Of a stretch of 64,000 nt of DNA, positions 11,818-24,815 are shown piece after piece (positions within the stretch are counted from its first letter, which is position 1; every line of letters starts with the position of its first letter). Origin of the DNA: Hymenoscyphus infarciens (taxonomy: Eukaryota > Ascomycota > Leotiomycetes > Helotiales > Helotiaceae); NCBI GenBank assembly GCA_001414345.1, contig LLCB01000023.1:62001-126000 (forward strand). Reading direction: 5' to 3'. The translations under genes were made by a program, and so were the position numbers. The notes below the pieces were generated by a model that worked only from the letters and a program-made list of their open reading frames with translations, was not told the DNA's origin and did not search any database.

Positions 11818-12255
11818 TAAGACAAAAACTCGAAAGGTGGTTTTCATATAAAATGAGCTTTGCAGTGAACAATTCGACTTTCAGGGGTCAGTTCACAACA
11901 GCACGATTCACGTCAGCCTATTTCAATATACACAAATACCCTCGCAAGAACGTCCAACTCCCGTAAAGAAGTACTTGTCGATTTCCGCGTGCTTTCTATC
12001 TAAGTTAGTCCCCGCAGCAAAATATCCCGCCAAAGAGACACTAAAACCGCTCTCGTGGGGCTTTAATTCACTGACCGGATTATAATTTCATTATCTGAAC
12101 AAACTTCGCTGAAGACTGAGCTTGGTGTCGTTTTATTTTAATGTTAGAAAAGAAGTTAATTTCAATAGATCAATGATTAGAAAAGCTCAGATCAAAAGTA
12201 ACTTTATCATCCGGAAAAACTTGTTCGAGACGGAACTTAATGTCGAGAAAGAGTT

Positions 12256-12285
12256 TGTTCAGAGAGAGAGAAAGAGAGAGAGAGA
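12256..12285. repeat. GA-rich microsatellite
   Basis: A run of GA dinucleotides with single interruptions, in the intergenic region upstream of the minus-strand CaaX gene. Confidence 0.7.
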
Positions 12286-13243
12286 ATGAGTTGAAGATGC
12301 TTCCAGACGCAAGTCTTTCTACACAAGTTTACTCCCTTCACTCTTACTTCAGTCTCACCTCTTTTCTCTGCTAGAATACCGAGTTACAGCCCCCTATCTA
12401 GTAGCGCGCGAGGCTCAGATGATGCCCTCTTGATCCTCAGTTGTTGAAGGCTTCGCAAGTCATGACCTCCGGTGACATACATTCTTGCTCAAGCAGCAGC
12501 ATGAAATGCAAGCAAGAAATCATGAATGATGTAAATGCTACGTTTAAGAACAAGGACCTCTCCGCAGGTAATCCAGTCAAGTACGGATCATATGTGTGGC
12601 TGATGCTTAAGGTAGACTTCACCATTTCACCAACACTTCATTTCATTTACTTCTCCCGAAGCCCCCCTTGCTCACTCCCACTACTCTGAATGCTATGGTA
12701 CCCTCTAAGTTATAATACAAACTTGAGACCAGCATCATAAGTAGATGAATTCTCAGTAATACGCACTCTTGCTTAATGAAGACCCTAGAATAAAATTAAA
12801 AACACTCAACCTCAAGTCATCAACTACAAAGACTACCAGGTTATAAATCCTTGAGCCTAGTCCACGATCCGTTAGGCAGTTTCAAGTCAGGTCATTGCTT
12901 ACCTTCATCAGTGATAGGGCACTCGAATCGGCAAAAGAGAGAGATATGTGAGAGCTTCCATTCACCCTATCGACAAATTACCGCAAAGCAAACCATCAGG
13001 TCCATCGCTAAAAAGCTCGAAAAAGATATCCCATCCTGCCAATCAATAGCAAAAGCCACAGCCAAGGTCCTGCTCAAAGTGTTTCCTGCAAATCCCTATG
13101 CCTAAAAGCAAATGCCTTCGCAAATCCGTAATAAAAAAGAAAGGTGCGTGAGCCACAAGTCATCAGTCATCAGCCATCCAGTATCATCATCTCGTACTAT
13201 GCGTAGAAGCAAGAAGGAAGAGTCGTAATCCACCATAAGCAGA

Positions 13244-15538
13244 TTACATGACCGCACAACTGCCAGTCCCAGTACCACCGCCTCCTCCACGTCCAGCCTG
13301 GTTACCAACCTCGCCAACTTTCTCAAGTAACTCATTAGTTTCCGGCGTATCACCAGGAGTCTCGACATCACCTTCCTCCCGTGGCACAAGGATCTTCCTA
13401 TAACCATTCCCCTCCGCCTTAACCTTCGTCGAATACCCCTGCGGCCAAAACCCCTCATAAACCTCCTCCCAAGCCTCCTCAACCCAATCCTTATCCCCCT
13501 CCTTCCCCTCCTTCTCCGCCAACGTGAAGAGCACAGCATCCAAGCTTTTCTTCAACCCCCCAACTTCTTTCTTCAACTTTTCGTTCTCGAGACGGAGGGT
13601 TTCTTGTGCGTTGTGTTGGGTGGCGAGGGTGAGGAGGGCTTGGAGCTTTGAGAGTTCTTGGTGGAGGGACGAGTTTTCGGATTCTAGTTCGGTGGTTTCG
13701 GATGTGGCGATCAAGGGAGGGGGAGTGGTGTTTTGGGTGGTGGCGAGGTCGGTGGTTAGGGTTGTGAGGGAGGAGAGGGATGTTTCGATGCGGGTGCATG
13801 TTGTTAAGAGACTGGCTGAAGAGTCGGATTTTTTGCCACGAACTGTTCGACGTTAGTCTATTACCTCGAGAGAAGGGACTTCAGGGAAGAAAAGTCCTCA
13901 GCGGACCCCAGCGAAAGAGGGAAGAACTTACCAGCACAATCCAACCCATCAATCTTCTGACCATAACCCTCCTTCCATCCTTCCTTCCACTCCTGCATAT
14001 ACTTTGCCAACATCAACAAACCAGTACGCTTGGCCTGCGCTCGTCTGTCGGAGTTTTGATCAGGATCAACTTTGTCCCACTCGCCGAAGATGCCATCATA
14101 GATAGCAGGGAGCAGGAGCTTCTGCATCTCGATTGCCTCGTTGATGGATTGGATGGGGAGTTGCTTCAATGTGCGCTCAATATTGTCGAGTCGTTCGTGG
14201 ATGCGTGCGTCTTCGTCGATGATCGGTTGTGGTGAGTTGGTAATGGCAGGAGGAGTATCAGGTTGTTCTTCAACGCTTGGTAGGACAGCGGATTTGGTGG
14301 TTGGGAATTGAAAAGATTTGGACCGATTTCTTGGTTGTAGATCTTCGATGGATGGTGTTGCGTTGGAAGATTTGCCTGGAGAGCCTGTATAAAAAGTCAT
14401 TAGCTTCATATTGTTCTGCCCACACAAAAGAAATCCAAAAGTGAAAAGGTCGATGACTCTAACCAATTGTTGGTTCCGGCCTACTACCATTGTTCTCGCC
14501 TCCCTTCGCATTGTTCTTCTCCATGGCTGCCTTGGGCGGAATAAACTCCATCTCCTCAAAACTCTCCACAGACTTCTCCAAAGCCGATTTCTCCTTCGCA
14601 CCCTGCTTCTTCGCATACTCCGCAACACCAAGATCATTCCCAGTCAACCGTTCCCACTCCTTCCCAAAAGTCAAATCAAGCGCAACCAAATTCATGGACT
14701 GCCCAACAATCCACTCATCAATAGTCTTCTGATCCCACTTCTGAACAATAGCATCCATACCGTGTGTCGCCTCGCTCAAAACTGCAGGATAAGGACGGCC
14801 CTTGAAAGCCTCATTATGGATATTGTTCCACGTGCGCACGATTTCCTTATTGGCATCTAGGAAGAGCTTGAACGTCTTCTCGCGGAAGGTATCGGTGTTG
14901 GTGGAAATCTCTTCGACGCTATTGACAAACTGCATGATTTTGATAAGAGATTCCTCGATCTTGGCCTTGGGACTGACTGCGGTGGCCGTCCAGGAAGGAT
15001 TTCTGCTGGGACTACGCTTCATGTGTTCGTTGTTGGTGGCGAATCGAGTAAATCGAGTGTTGATCGTATTAAGAGCTTTGATCTTTCCCATCGGGGCCTC
15101 AGGGCTGGGAGTGTTGCGCTTTTCAATGGTAAGATTATCGAGGTTGTTGGCAAGACGGCTGATATCAGAGTCCGATCTTTGCAAGGCGGGTTGTTGGCTC
15201 TCTTTATCTAGGCTAGGCACCGAGATGCTTCGACGAGTTGGGAGTCCAGTAGTTGGTAGTTTATTGTCTGAGCTGTTTGGGACAATTCCGTACAAAGACT
15301 TGTCATCTACTAGAAAGCCGTCGACACCTGGCTTGGCCTTGAGCTTGGGTGTATCTCTCAAGGATGGTAGATGCTCCGCGGGCTTGCTCCAGAAGTCCGA
15401 GTGAGGAGCTGGTTCGGCAGGGTAGTTGACATAGTCGATTCGTTCAGGGCTATGGCTTTTGGCGCGGGCCGTGAGTGCAGTATTTTCCTTGAGATCGGGA
15501 CGGCGCATGGAATCCGTCGCCATCTTGTCGTTGGACAT
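13244..15538 (-). CDS. Coiled-coil protein with C-terminal CaaX prenylation box
   Basis: Exons are 15538-14464, 14384-13932 and 13842-13244. Phases agree and give 708 residues. The chain ends in GTGTGSCAVM; Cys-Ala-Val-Met is a CaaX motif favoured by farnesyltransferase, so membrane anchoring by a lipid is likely. The N-terminal about 200 residues are polar and low complexity. A helical domain follows with SLIKIMQFVNSVEEISTNTD and WNNIHNEAFKGRPYP. The last exon has a heptad-like coiled coil (ELESENSSLHQELSKLQALL, then RLENEKLKKEVGGLKKSL), then a Gly-rich stretch before the box. I do not recognise the family. The start at MSNDKMATDSM is the first ATG in frame; an additional 5' exon cannot be excluded. 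It lies in tandem with the PIP5-kinase gene but the two are not obviously related. Confidence 0.88.
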
Positions 15539-16412
15539 TGACGATTGTATGATGGGAGATGGAGATGCGCTATGCAATTATCGATGTTGGTTATGATAGA
15601 TGTTGGAGTTCGGAATGTGTTGAAGGTTGCGATGGTTGGGATTGAGAGAATGGCGGGATGAAGAGGCAATATACCTTGGTAGATATCCTTCTCCATCTAA
15701 GCGGGGTCTCACAGCTATTCACCAACGGTCGGAGATTCAAAAAAACCAGACCTCACCTTTAGCAAATACCACTCATTGTTCTACCTTTCTAGCACATTTA
15801 TAGTATGCGTTTTCAGGTAATTCGAGTACCTTACCTGATTCTCCCAAAAATATAGAAGAGTATCCAATAAACGTAGATACTTTAAAATTATTAGCTTCAA
15901 TTGTCTCAAAGGATTAGAAAGCGAGATTTATTTACTTGCGCTTTTATTGCCTACCACAACGCAACTTACATCACTTATATCATCAATGGCCTCAAAAAGA
16001 GGGAATCTGGTCAATCAGTTTCATTTACCAATGAACTTTTCCTTACGGCTCAAAACCCTAAGTCTAGCTTACACATTCCCAATGATCCACATCCTCTCCA
16101 AAAACCCAAAAGTCTACCTATCTACAATCTCTTGCGAATCCCGAACATTATAGCGGGATGATGATGATGATGAGGAAAAAAAAGGAAATTCGTAACAACA
16201 AAAAAAAAGGACGTAATGAAAAGAGTAGGCCCAAAGGAAGTGGGCAATGTGGATAATAGAGACACAAGGAGACGGCGAAAACGCCAAGTGAGAATCGCTT
16301 GTGACAATGGTATATCGTGAATGCTTCCTCCCAACTTTCCAACACAACTTCCAATCCATGGGACCAACCACACCCCATTCTTCAATATGCTTGCCATCTA
16401 TGTACCACCCCC
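15539..16412. other. Intergenic region, no gene seen
   Basis: Spacer between two tandem minus-strand genes. It should hold the 3' end of the PIP5-kinase transcript and the promoter of the CaaX gene. A short ATG trinucleotide run lies near 16158. No supported coding region. Confidence 0.55.
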
Positions 16413-19405
16413 TCAACGAAAGGAAAAGAAGGAATCATCTCCGTTTTTCTGCACCGGGCTCGTTACTTGTGGCAAAGGAGGCAGCTCCTTATCCAAGCTA
16501 CTTCTACTCATCGGACGCCTCGATGAATGGCCGATACCATTCGGGCTGTAATCCTTTGCAGGTGTCAGAGGTCGACCGTCGGCATCCTTGGCGGGCGTAC
16601 GAGGACGTCTGTCGACATCCCCATTCTCGTCCCGACTATGCCCACTTCGACCACCCGTGCTACTTGCTTCACCAAACTCTTCTACGACCGGAAGTGTCTG
16701 ACCTTGATGCCCTCCACTACGGTCGGCACTGGGACTACGAACAGTACTGATAGTTCTAGGGTCTGGACGGTGAGATTCGTCCTCACCTCGCCTCTCCGAA
16801 TTCATAGCCTCGTTTTCATTCCTCTGAAGAGTGGTGTTTGACGTATTTGATCGGAACATGGGCTGACTTCCAGATCTCCGTCGGCCTGAATCCATGGAAC
16901 TAGTATTTTGATCACGGGTAGAGAATGTATTGGAGTTCGTGTGCGGTACACCTTGCTTGGGAGCTGATTGGGCTTCTCTTGCAGCTTCCTCTGGACTTTT
17001 GGTAATCCCTTCGATAAAGTGAATGAAACGTTCGCCATATGGTTCTGGAGCAATAGGTGAAATTTGTTTCTTGTCCTGACTGAGACCCTCTGCAAGTTTC
17101 ATTAGCATTCTCGCAATCAAAATAAGGGGATGGGGCGAGCATACTCCAGAAATGCTCAAGCTTCTTGACTGTGCCATAGTGAGTAAGACAATCAATAATC
17201 GAAAGGAAAAAGATCTCCTCCCCGGGGCTGTTGTCCTCGTGAGTGGCCTGGAAACCTCCATCATCACTGTAGAAAATGAAATCCTTTTTCGCAAGATTTT
17301 CCTCCAAGTCATCTGGCATTTTCGAATTGCTTTCGCCCATGGGTATTGGTTTTTCTTGCTTCAAAATCTGCCGTAATTCTCTGGCCTTGCGAGCACTCTC
17401 AAGTTTACTTGGGGTTCTCATCAAGGGACCCCTTCCATCTGGACCGGAATCTTCCGTTGCGGGATTGTCTCCTCCCGGTTGGAACACTTTCAAGGTCTTG
17501 TCGCGAAGGTTTTCTTGATTGCCTTTTTGGAGATCATGCACGCCAACAAGCATACTGTAATCCATGATCTTCAGCTTCTGGAGGAGGTGGACATCTCGTT
17601 CCATTTGATCAAAGAATAATTGTTTCTTTTCCGGTCCGAACTCGAGGTGCTTCTCCCGACGTAGCCAATTGAGATCCTTCAATGTAGCACGGGGATTTTT
17701 CTCGAGATCTTCTTCCTTGAAGTCACGCCCTATTGTTGAGCCCTTCAAGTCGAAAGTCTGGTGTATGTCCCGGTGTGGAGGAAACAAATTGTTCATGACT
17801 ACGAAGTGTATCTTTCTTCCATAGGGTATTTTGACGCGATGAAGTCCGTAGAACTGTGAGAGTAAAGTGTTGGGGTTTTCTTCCACATGGGAGTAGTAAT
17901 CCTTTAAAACCCTCCTCAAAAATTTGTGCTCTGCGTGGTGTATTGTTTTAATGATATACTTGTAATCCCGGGAGAAGTAGAAGAAACTTCCACTTTTCCC
18001 TGGCGAACCGAGCTCGGAGAGAATATATTTGCTGGTCAACGACATTAGATAGTCCGCTGGATCCAGCTTGAACTTGGCCCGCAGATGCCGAAACACCCAA
18101 GGTGCATAGTCCTTGAATTTGAAGTCGTACTTTGCCGATGGGGTCAATTCATTTCCAGCACTAGTGATTGTTAGCCCATGGTTTCTGGTGGGTTTGAACC
18201 AATACATACATGTCAAATGAGAATTTGTGCTTAGCCTCAAAGTCTGCATCTGTCAAGTCTCGATCTAGTTTCGCATTTGTTCTCGACACCGTGAACCGAA
18301 TCCCTGTCAACATATTGTATGCCGTCACATAATTGACATGGTTCTCGTCCACTTTGGTTCCGACAACTACTCTATCGTCATCTTCCTCATCTTTTCGCCT
18401 TCGCTTGCTTGCCCTTTTCTGCCTCACAGCCTCTGCCCATCGTGCGGCATCCTCGTCTGGGGGGATCTCTTCGTGGGGCATATTCGAATGTATCGATTGG
18501 GTATTCCTTCGATTGAGGCTTAAAGAACCGCGCCTCACACTCGAGCTTAGAGCAGTCGGCGAAAACCTTCCACTACTGTACACAGCGTCGTCGCCGTCAC
18601 GGGAGCTTCGGCTTGGGGTTGGCTTTGGAACTTGTAATGTGTGTCTGTGCTTCAGACCTGGATGTGCGGCGGAATTGGGAGACGCAGAGGGTATTGGAGG
18701 GGCGGGATAGGTTGGAGGAGACGAGAAGTGCTGCGGGGAGGTTGTCGATGCACGCGGAGGTGCTTCAGGAGTTTTGGGGGTCGCCGGTAGTAAAGAAGAG
18801 GTATAGGTTAAAGGGCCAGTACTTCCGGGATTGGCAGAGATTGGAGGGGGTATTGAAATTCGATGCTGCGATTCGTTCTCGCCTCCATTAATGGTAGCAA
18901 TGTGAGAATATTCTGTACCGGCATTGTTGTGGGTGCTGGTGTGGTAGGAATTTCCGTTTGTTGAAGCAACTGAGTTTCGGTCCCCATTACCATTTGATGT
19001 TCTTCCCAACCCGTTCTGTGGTCCTGGGCTCCTCCTTCCATTATCGGATGTGCCATTTCCATTGGCAACGCCATTCACCGACAATGCACTCCCGTTTCGC
19101 GAGGATCTATGCTCCCGGATGTTGGTACTCACTCGGCCGTTGGGGAAGTTTCCGTCGACAAATACATCTCCGCCATTGGTATTGGCGTATGGCCGATTGT
19201 TGTGGTTCCCGCCATCCACATACATATCCAGACCTTCTCCCACGCTGCCCCTTATAGATGTATGTGGTGATGGTTTCGTGTTCCCATTGGTTTTGTCGTA
19301 TGAATTTCGGAAATGATGGGGTATTTCGTACTGCGGCCGGGTGGCAGATAAGGTAGGCCCAGTATCGTCGGACAAAAACGATGGCATATCGACGGCGTGT
19401 GGCAT
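16413..19405 (-). CDS. MSS4: Phosphatidylinositol-4-phosphate 5-kinase
   Basis: This enzyme makes PI(4,5)P2 at the plasma membrane and controls actin organisation and endocytosis in fungi. Exons are 19405-18210, 18160-17145 and 17089-16413. Phases agree and give 962 residues. About 310 N-terminal residues are Asn/Ser/Pro-rich and disordered, followed by a basic KRASKRRRK patch. The kinase domain runs from about 350 to 750 and includes the glycine-rich GSPGKSGSFFYFS, the catalytic lysine in YIIKTI, FDLKGSTIGR at about 535, the family hallmark MDYSMLVGVHD at about 598, and the C-terminal IDCLTHYGTVKKLEHFWKG with YGERFIHFI. A disordered about 190-residue tail ends in DDSFFSFR. The first intron (49 nt) has the branch site CTAAC and joins FDI-AGNELTPS. 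This is the type I PIP kinase of fungi. Confidence 0.97.
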
Positions 19406-20766
19406 CAGAAGATGATAAAAGAACTGTCGTCACGTCACGTACAAATACAGGATATCACCGCTTATCGGGGTCTTCGTTGTCGCTCGCAGAGGGTCGAAAG
19501 GAGGCAGGATCAGCACCGCTGGCAAGACCGCTTGGCGATTTGAACGAGAAGGTATTGGTGGAAGCGGCAGCAAATGGGACGATAGAGACCTCTGCTCCTC
19601 TAGATAATATCGGCATATCTGGGCATCGAGGAGAGCATTGGGTGAGGTTTTAGGGGAGTCGTTATTGATGAGGTGCGAAGTGCGAAGTGAGGATGAGAAG
19701 TGAGGGTATATTTAGCGCGACGGCTCCAAGGTTGTGACGGGAACTTGGCTTGTGCGTGAGAGGCGGAGCTGTCAATATTGTACGGATCACAACCAAGATA
19801 TCGGCGATGCTGATTGATGCGCTGATTTCACGAAGCAGAAGTTGGTTGGTTAATTGCGAATGAGATATTCAATTTGCTACTTAAACTCTGCAATTATTCC
19901 AATTGCTTTGGGCTGATTCAAAGCCTGCAAGTTGGAAACTTATAACTCTTCTGACCCGGAAATACCATTTTCCCTGTCCGGTCGCTCGTACCTTCAGACA
20001 GATCCGAACTTCCGGCTTGTTAAATTTACTTTGTTACTTACGTGCTAAATTAATCCCACCTTGAGGTGGCCTTCATCTTCAGCTGACCAGGGTTGCTACA
20101 GATTTCATCTGAACCTTCCAGAGAGAGCATTTCTTCAACCATCAAGAGATCTTAGGGACAGCACAGCTATTGAGAAGGCTTCTCTTGTTGACATGGCGTC
20201 TGCCCCATATCCTCGATCCCTGAGCATCCCACCATCTCGTCAGATTTATGGAGAAGCCCTTTTGATTGATGTCATGCGTCCATGTACTCTCAAGGCTCGG
20301 ACAAAATGGTGTCTCCGAGTCTTCTCTCCGCCGAAATTCATAGAGTATAAAGACCACGGCCACTATTTCCGAACTACGGTAGGCAGTCTTCTCAGATTCC
20401 TGGTTTTGCAGTGTCCCAAGAACCAGACGGTTTTCCTTCGCCCCTGTTAGCCTACCATTGAGATGGAACGAAGCCTGTTGGCCATCATGTCGTAATTCAA
20501 CAGACTGGAAACCGAGGAACTCTTCATGCACGTTTTACATTGGTTTCTATATTTAGATCACCAAACCCTGGCAAGTTCATCAAAATTTGGCAAGTAGTTA
20601 TTTTCTACTCATTAGCAAAACAACATCTATGAATTACGGACTGGCTACTAAAACATTATCTTCAGTATCCGCGAGAAAGGGATTTTGACACCATTACCAC
20701 CCTCTCATTCGTTTCGAGTCTACACTCTTCGCCTATATCCTCCTTTACGCCATCAATCCTCAAGCC
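19406..20766. other. Intergenic region, no gene supported
   Basis: Upstream region of MSS4. An open frame of about 130 residues on the minus strand near 20142-20531 has no motif, no splice partner and a shadow on the other strand, so I do not annotate it. Confidence 0.5.
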
Positions 20767-21801
20767 TTAGGCTAGCCGAACTGGCGGAGCTGGGGGAGGA
20801 GGAATATGATAAGTATCGAGACGGTTTCCAGAACCACAGAATTCCGAAGGAGATCCAGCACAAAGCATATTGCAATCAGCATCAGCCACCAAAGCTGACC
20901 CAGATGCCGCGAATGAAGCCTCACTTCCACAATAGCATTCCTGTTAATTGTCAGTATCCAATTCCAATAAGGCTGAGGCTCCACTTACACCACCATACTC
21001 AACACCCATCACTGCGAAGCCTTGAGTATTGCAAAATGTGGCACATGTTTCGACTGTCGTGGTTGAATAGTCAACCTTGGTAGCCCCGGACAACGCACGC
21101 GTTCCATTGCCCTCTGTATAACACCCGATTCTGGTGTAGGGACCCGCGGTAGGGACGTGGGCTGGTGGTGATGGAGGGGTAGTAGTCGTGGTCGAGTAGA
21201 CACTGAGTCTATCGCTTCCACCTATGGTCTGAATTAGCCAGGCATTCATACCAAAACTTACCCTGTCTTCATGATCCCACAAACTTACCGCACTTTTCAG
21301 TGGAATTTCCAGCACATCCAAAACTGCAATCATTCTCGGGTGCGAGGACTGCCCCGTTGCCAAATACATTTGCTGCCCAACATTCGCCTTTGTTTCTGTG
21401 TTAGCGATAAACATCGAAAGGCACAAAATGGGGTGGTACCTCCGAATTCCACTCTATATTTCTGTCAGTCACAGGAATTTTTCCACTCAGACAACGCGGA
21501 AACTTACCCAAAGAGTGTGTATGTTGGTAGGGCCAAGCTGGCGCAAAGCTCAATGGTCATTGTGGTATAGTTCACGCTGTTGAAAGCCCCAAGCGCTCTA
21601 ACACCAGTCCCTTCCGTGTAGCAGCCCAAGTAGTTGTAAGGAGCTACAAGGTGTCAGTGGCACACGATGATATCAATTCAAACTGGGTGCTTTACCTGCT
21701 TGTCGGGTAGCCAAATTGACTCTGTTTGCTACAAGAGCCGAGCTTGTAGCTGTCATCAGGCCCATTGCCAGGGTGGCAGAGGTGGAAAGTGTGGACTTCA
21801 T
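20767..21801 (-). CDS. Secreted double WSC-domain protein
   Basis: WSC domains are about 80-residue, eight-cysteine modules that bind carbohydrate in fungal cell-wall and secreted proteins. Exons are 21801-21696, 21643-21508, 21453-21440 (14 nt), 21387-21289, 21221-20989 and 20940-20767. Phases agree and give 253 residues. A signal peptide (MKSTLSTSATLAMGLMTATS) precedes two WSC repeats, each opening with GCYTEG.G.RAL and continuing (V)E(F/Y)GGEC(W/Y). The first closes with CSFGCAGNSTEKCGG and the second with CNMLCAGSPSEFCGSG. A Thr/Pro linker (about STTTTTPPSPPAH) joins them. The short tail HIPPPPAPPVRLA has no membrane segment or GPI signal, so the protein is probably released. The third intron needs an AAG acceptor (21388), less common but the only one giving GGECW. 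The lack of a catalytic domain suggests a wall-binding role. Confidence 0.92.
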
Positions 21802-24800
21802 GGTGTCGATTGAAATTACCGATTCAATTGAAAAGGAGTGAGAGTGGTCTCGAGGTAGACTGAAAAGAATGTTGCTGTGTTTGTCCCTTCCTCATCGGCG
21901 GGGAACTGGACCTAGTTATAGGGAAGGAGCGATGAAGAGTCAACATTGGCAGGTCAGAAATAAATCTCCCTCCCATCTTCATCTTCATCTCCACTCTCAC
22001 TCTCCTCGACTTTCCACATCCATTGCTGACAGCGTTGGTTTCCCAAACCATCCACTGTGGTTACACTCTGCTGATGGCCACAATCCGATAAATCGCTTCT
22101 TCATGCGCATGGCCGGAAATTCTGCACACACGTTGTGTACCTACCTACAAAGTACAAAAGCTGTGAGACAAAAACCCCAATTCAAAGCTGGTGCCTCACT
22201 CCTAGGTCACCTCCCCTCCTTTCGGATCCCACAGACCTTGTCCCCCGCTCAGGGTCGCATGCATATTCGGCCATGGCACTTTGAGAGCTGAATCTGAATA
22301 ACTTCATGTTCAAAAGTATTCTTCAAAAGGCCTTCCAAAATAGAAAGCCACCTGCAGAAGACCGAGGCAACAATATTGACATTTTTCAGATTCGGAGGTC
22401 CCTTTTTCTCTCTCAAGCAGTACAACATTGAATGATATCCACATGGAATACGAACCTTTTCCCTGCTCAATCGAATGGAAACCGCTTAGCTAAATTATCC
22501 CTGAGAAGCTTGCAGGCACCTGGTTGGCTTACAAGCGAATTTCTTCGCACAGGCTAATTGCAATATTGGAACTCTGCAGATAAATCTCAACAACTGATCA
22601 GAGAATCCCTACACGCCGACACTTAGGGAAACAGCCCCAGCTTGCACTGCTGTAAGTACATCCTCGGGCCGTTGTCTTTGCAGTTCTCCACACCGACTTG
22701 CCTCTGATTATTAGGAACGGGGCCCTTGGCGCAGAGGAGACCAAGTCAATACTGCATGCAACCATACCTCGTGCAACATCACCATCCAGCCCGCTCCTCA
22801 GTGCACCCTGTTTTAGTCAGAGTCTCTCCATTGGGAACTTTGAAATTTTCTTCAAACTTTTCGAGATGCACCTCGCAGCTTGACGGGTTTTTCTGAGCCG
22901 TATCTTCTTTGTTGGACAGACTCTGCAGCTCCTGGCTTCCAGCTGAGAATTAATCGTTCGACGTTCCACTCTGTGCCACAGTTCGCGTGGCCGTGATCAA
23001 ATCGTGGTACGCAGTTGCAGAATCGACACGGCGAGTTACCATTCGATGCTGGTGTTTCGGATGGTTGATTGTGAGTTTGAACAACCAAGGTGAGTTTGGA
23101 AACCTGCTTATGGGCACCATTGGGTATTGACACTGTCATTAGACCATACACTTGTCAAAAGATGTGTACCATCAACCAGCGATCCATTCTCAATCGGCCA
23201 CTTTCTGCGTTCTATTTCCCTTTGCACAAGAACTGATAGAATACCACCGTGTGAGAAAAAATTTAGAGTTACAATTCTTACGAGCTGAAGTGTGCGGCTC
23301 TGGTTATCGTTACTCTTTGAATTTTTCTTCCAACTACCGAGGACCATTCGACTTGGACAGAATCAAGAAGCAATTTGCACAAAGTATGGGAGATTCCGAA
23401 GTATTGGATAGCAATTCCATATCGTGGTAACTTACCATTCAATACTGTCAGCTTTACTGTTGCAAGGTGGCGTTGCTTTTTCCCCATTATACACGTTTTT
23501 GATGCATTGGTTGAGTAGTATGCATACATGATATGGCTGCATTTATATCAACTGATTTGGCCTTGTTCCGCTACTTTAAAATTTTCTTATCTTGGGTCAT
23601 TCCATTACGTTCTTCTCCTTTGGCCGGGGAAGCTCAGTTGCCTAGAATTGTATTAGCGGAAGACCCATCAAACAAGACACTTTCCAAAAGCTCCCGCTGA
23701 AGGATGCGAGCGATACTACAAAGGTCGAGCTCTATGTTGAAGTTCTTCCCCAAAGCAGACTTGTTTTCAAAAGTGTGATGTCGTCAATCCCATTCCATCT
23801 TTTCTTTAACTGCCTGAAGATTAAAATCTCCGTCTGCCTGCATATTGATGTTGTGTATCCAACCCCAGTTTTCCAGTGCCGGAAAGGTGCGTGGTACAGG
23901 TCACGTTTTTATAGCCGATCTCGGTATATCAGTCACGCTTAGATGACCCGCATGGTTTCTATTTTTATCTCTCAGTTGATGATAATGCATTGTATTCAGT
24001 GGTCGAGTTTGTGGTTTCATTGGTTTCATTTCGATATTTCAAGATATGGCGGGTGTTGGTTGTGGGAATAAGTGACTCGCATTTCACGAGGGTGTTGAGT
24101 TAAACTATGAGCCTGATGTTTTGCTCTGCCCTAGAACTAGAACTTCAGTTTATTACGTGTTGGCTTCGGAGATTTTATAAATATAGGGTTTATGAAGTGA
24201 AGTGAATTAGAGTATTAACTAATTATATGATTAAGTAAAAAGTCGATTCTTTTGATCTTCTGAAGATTTCATGGCAAGTGGGCAGGAAATCTTCAAAAAA
24301 TAATTTAATTGAACTTTTGAATCAATTCTCTAATTGGCTCGGTATATCCCTTCTTTTTACACACTTCACTTATACAGACTTAATATCTCTCTCCCCGGAG
24401 CCAACTAGTAATCCTCGTGGAAAAAGAGTATAAAGTTCCAACTTCCTTAACAATTATAGTAGTAGACAGTCAAATAATGTTTATTAAACATGATTATCAA
24501 AAGGAGTTAATATAGTTAGGTTAGTTGAATATATTTCTGAAGTATCTATAAGTATAATACTACATACTTATCTGTAAAAAAATGGTTGTTTATATGTCTA
24601 TATTATTCCAAAAGAGTTGAATAATCAAGTTAACCAATCTAAGCCTAAAGCTTTTAGATGGCTTCTTCAGGCGCTTTTGTTTTACTCGTACTCCAGAGGG
24701 TAATAGATAGTTTTCGTGGCACAAAATCCAGGGTCTCTGACTAGTTATTTCACTTCTCATCTCCCTAAGATATTTTCCGTTTCCTTTCTCTCTCTTCTTC

Positions 24801-24815
24801 CATGTTCCTACTGCC
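21802..24815. other. Intergenic region, no gene supported
   Basis: Three kilobases between two secreted-protein genes. Minus-strand open frames at 22852-23151 and 23108-23529 contain possible splice signals but no motif, and I could not build a phase-consistent model. Between about 24170 and 24650 base composition becomes AT-rich, which suggests a small decayed insertion. Confidence 0.5.

Larger units (their letters stand above)
10853..13243. other. Intergenic region with one MITE and a GA tract
   Basis: Apart from the inverted-repeat element at 11357-11817 and the purine tract at 12256-12285 I see no gene. Open frames are short and lack motifs. Confidence 0.6.

Noticed and set aside
20142..20531. 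Minus-strand open frame of about 130 residues upstream of MSS4
   Set aside because: No motif, no partner exons, a comparable frame on the other strand, and the start is not in a convincing context.
22852..23529. Possible two- or three-exon minus-strand gene (VQTHNQPSETPASNGNSPCR..)
   Set aside because: Donor and acceptor candidates exist but no combination gave a phase-consistent protein with a recognisable feature.
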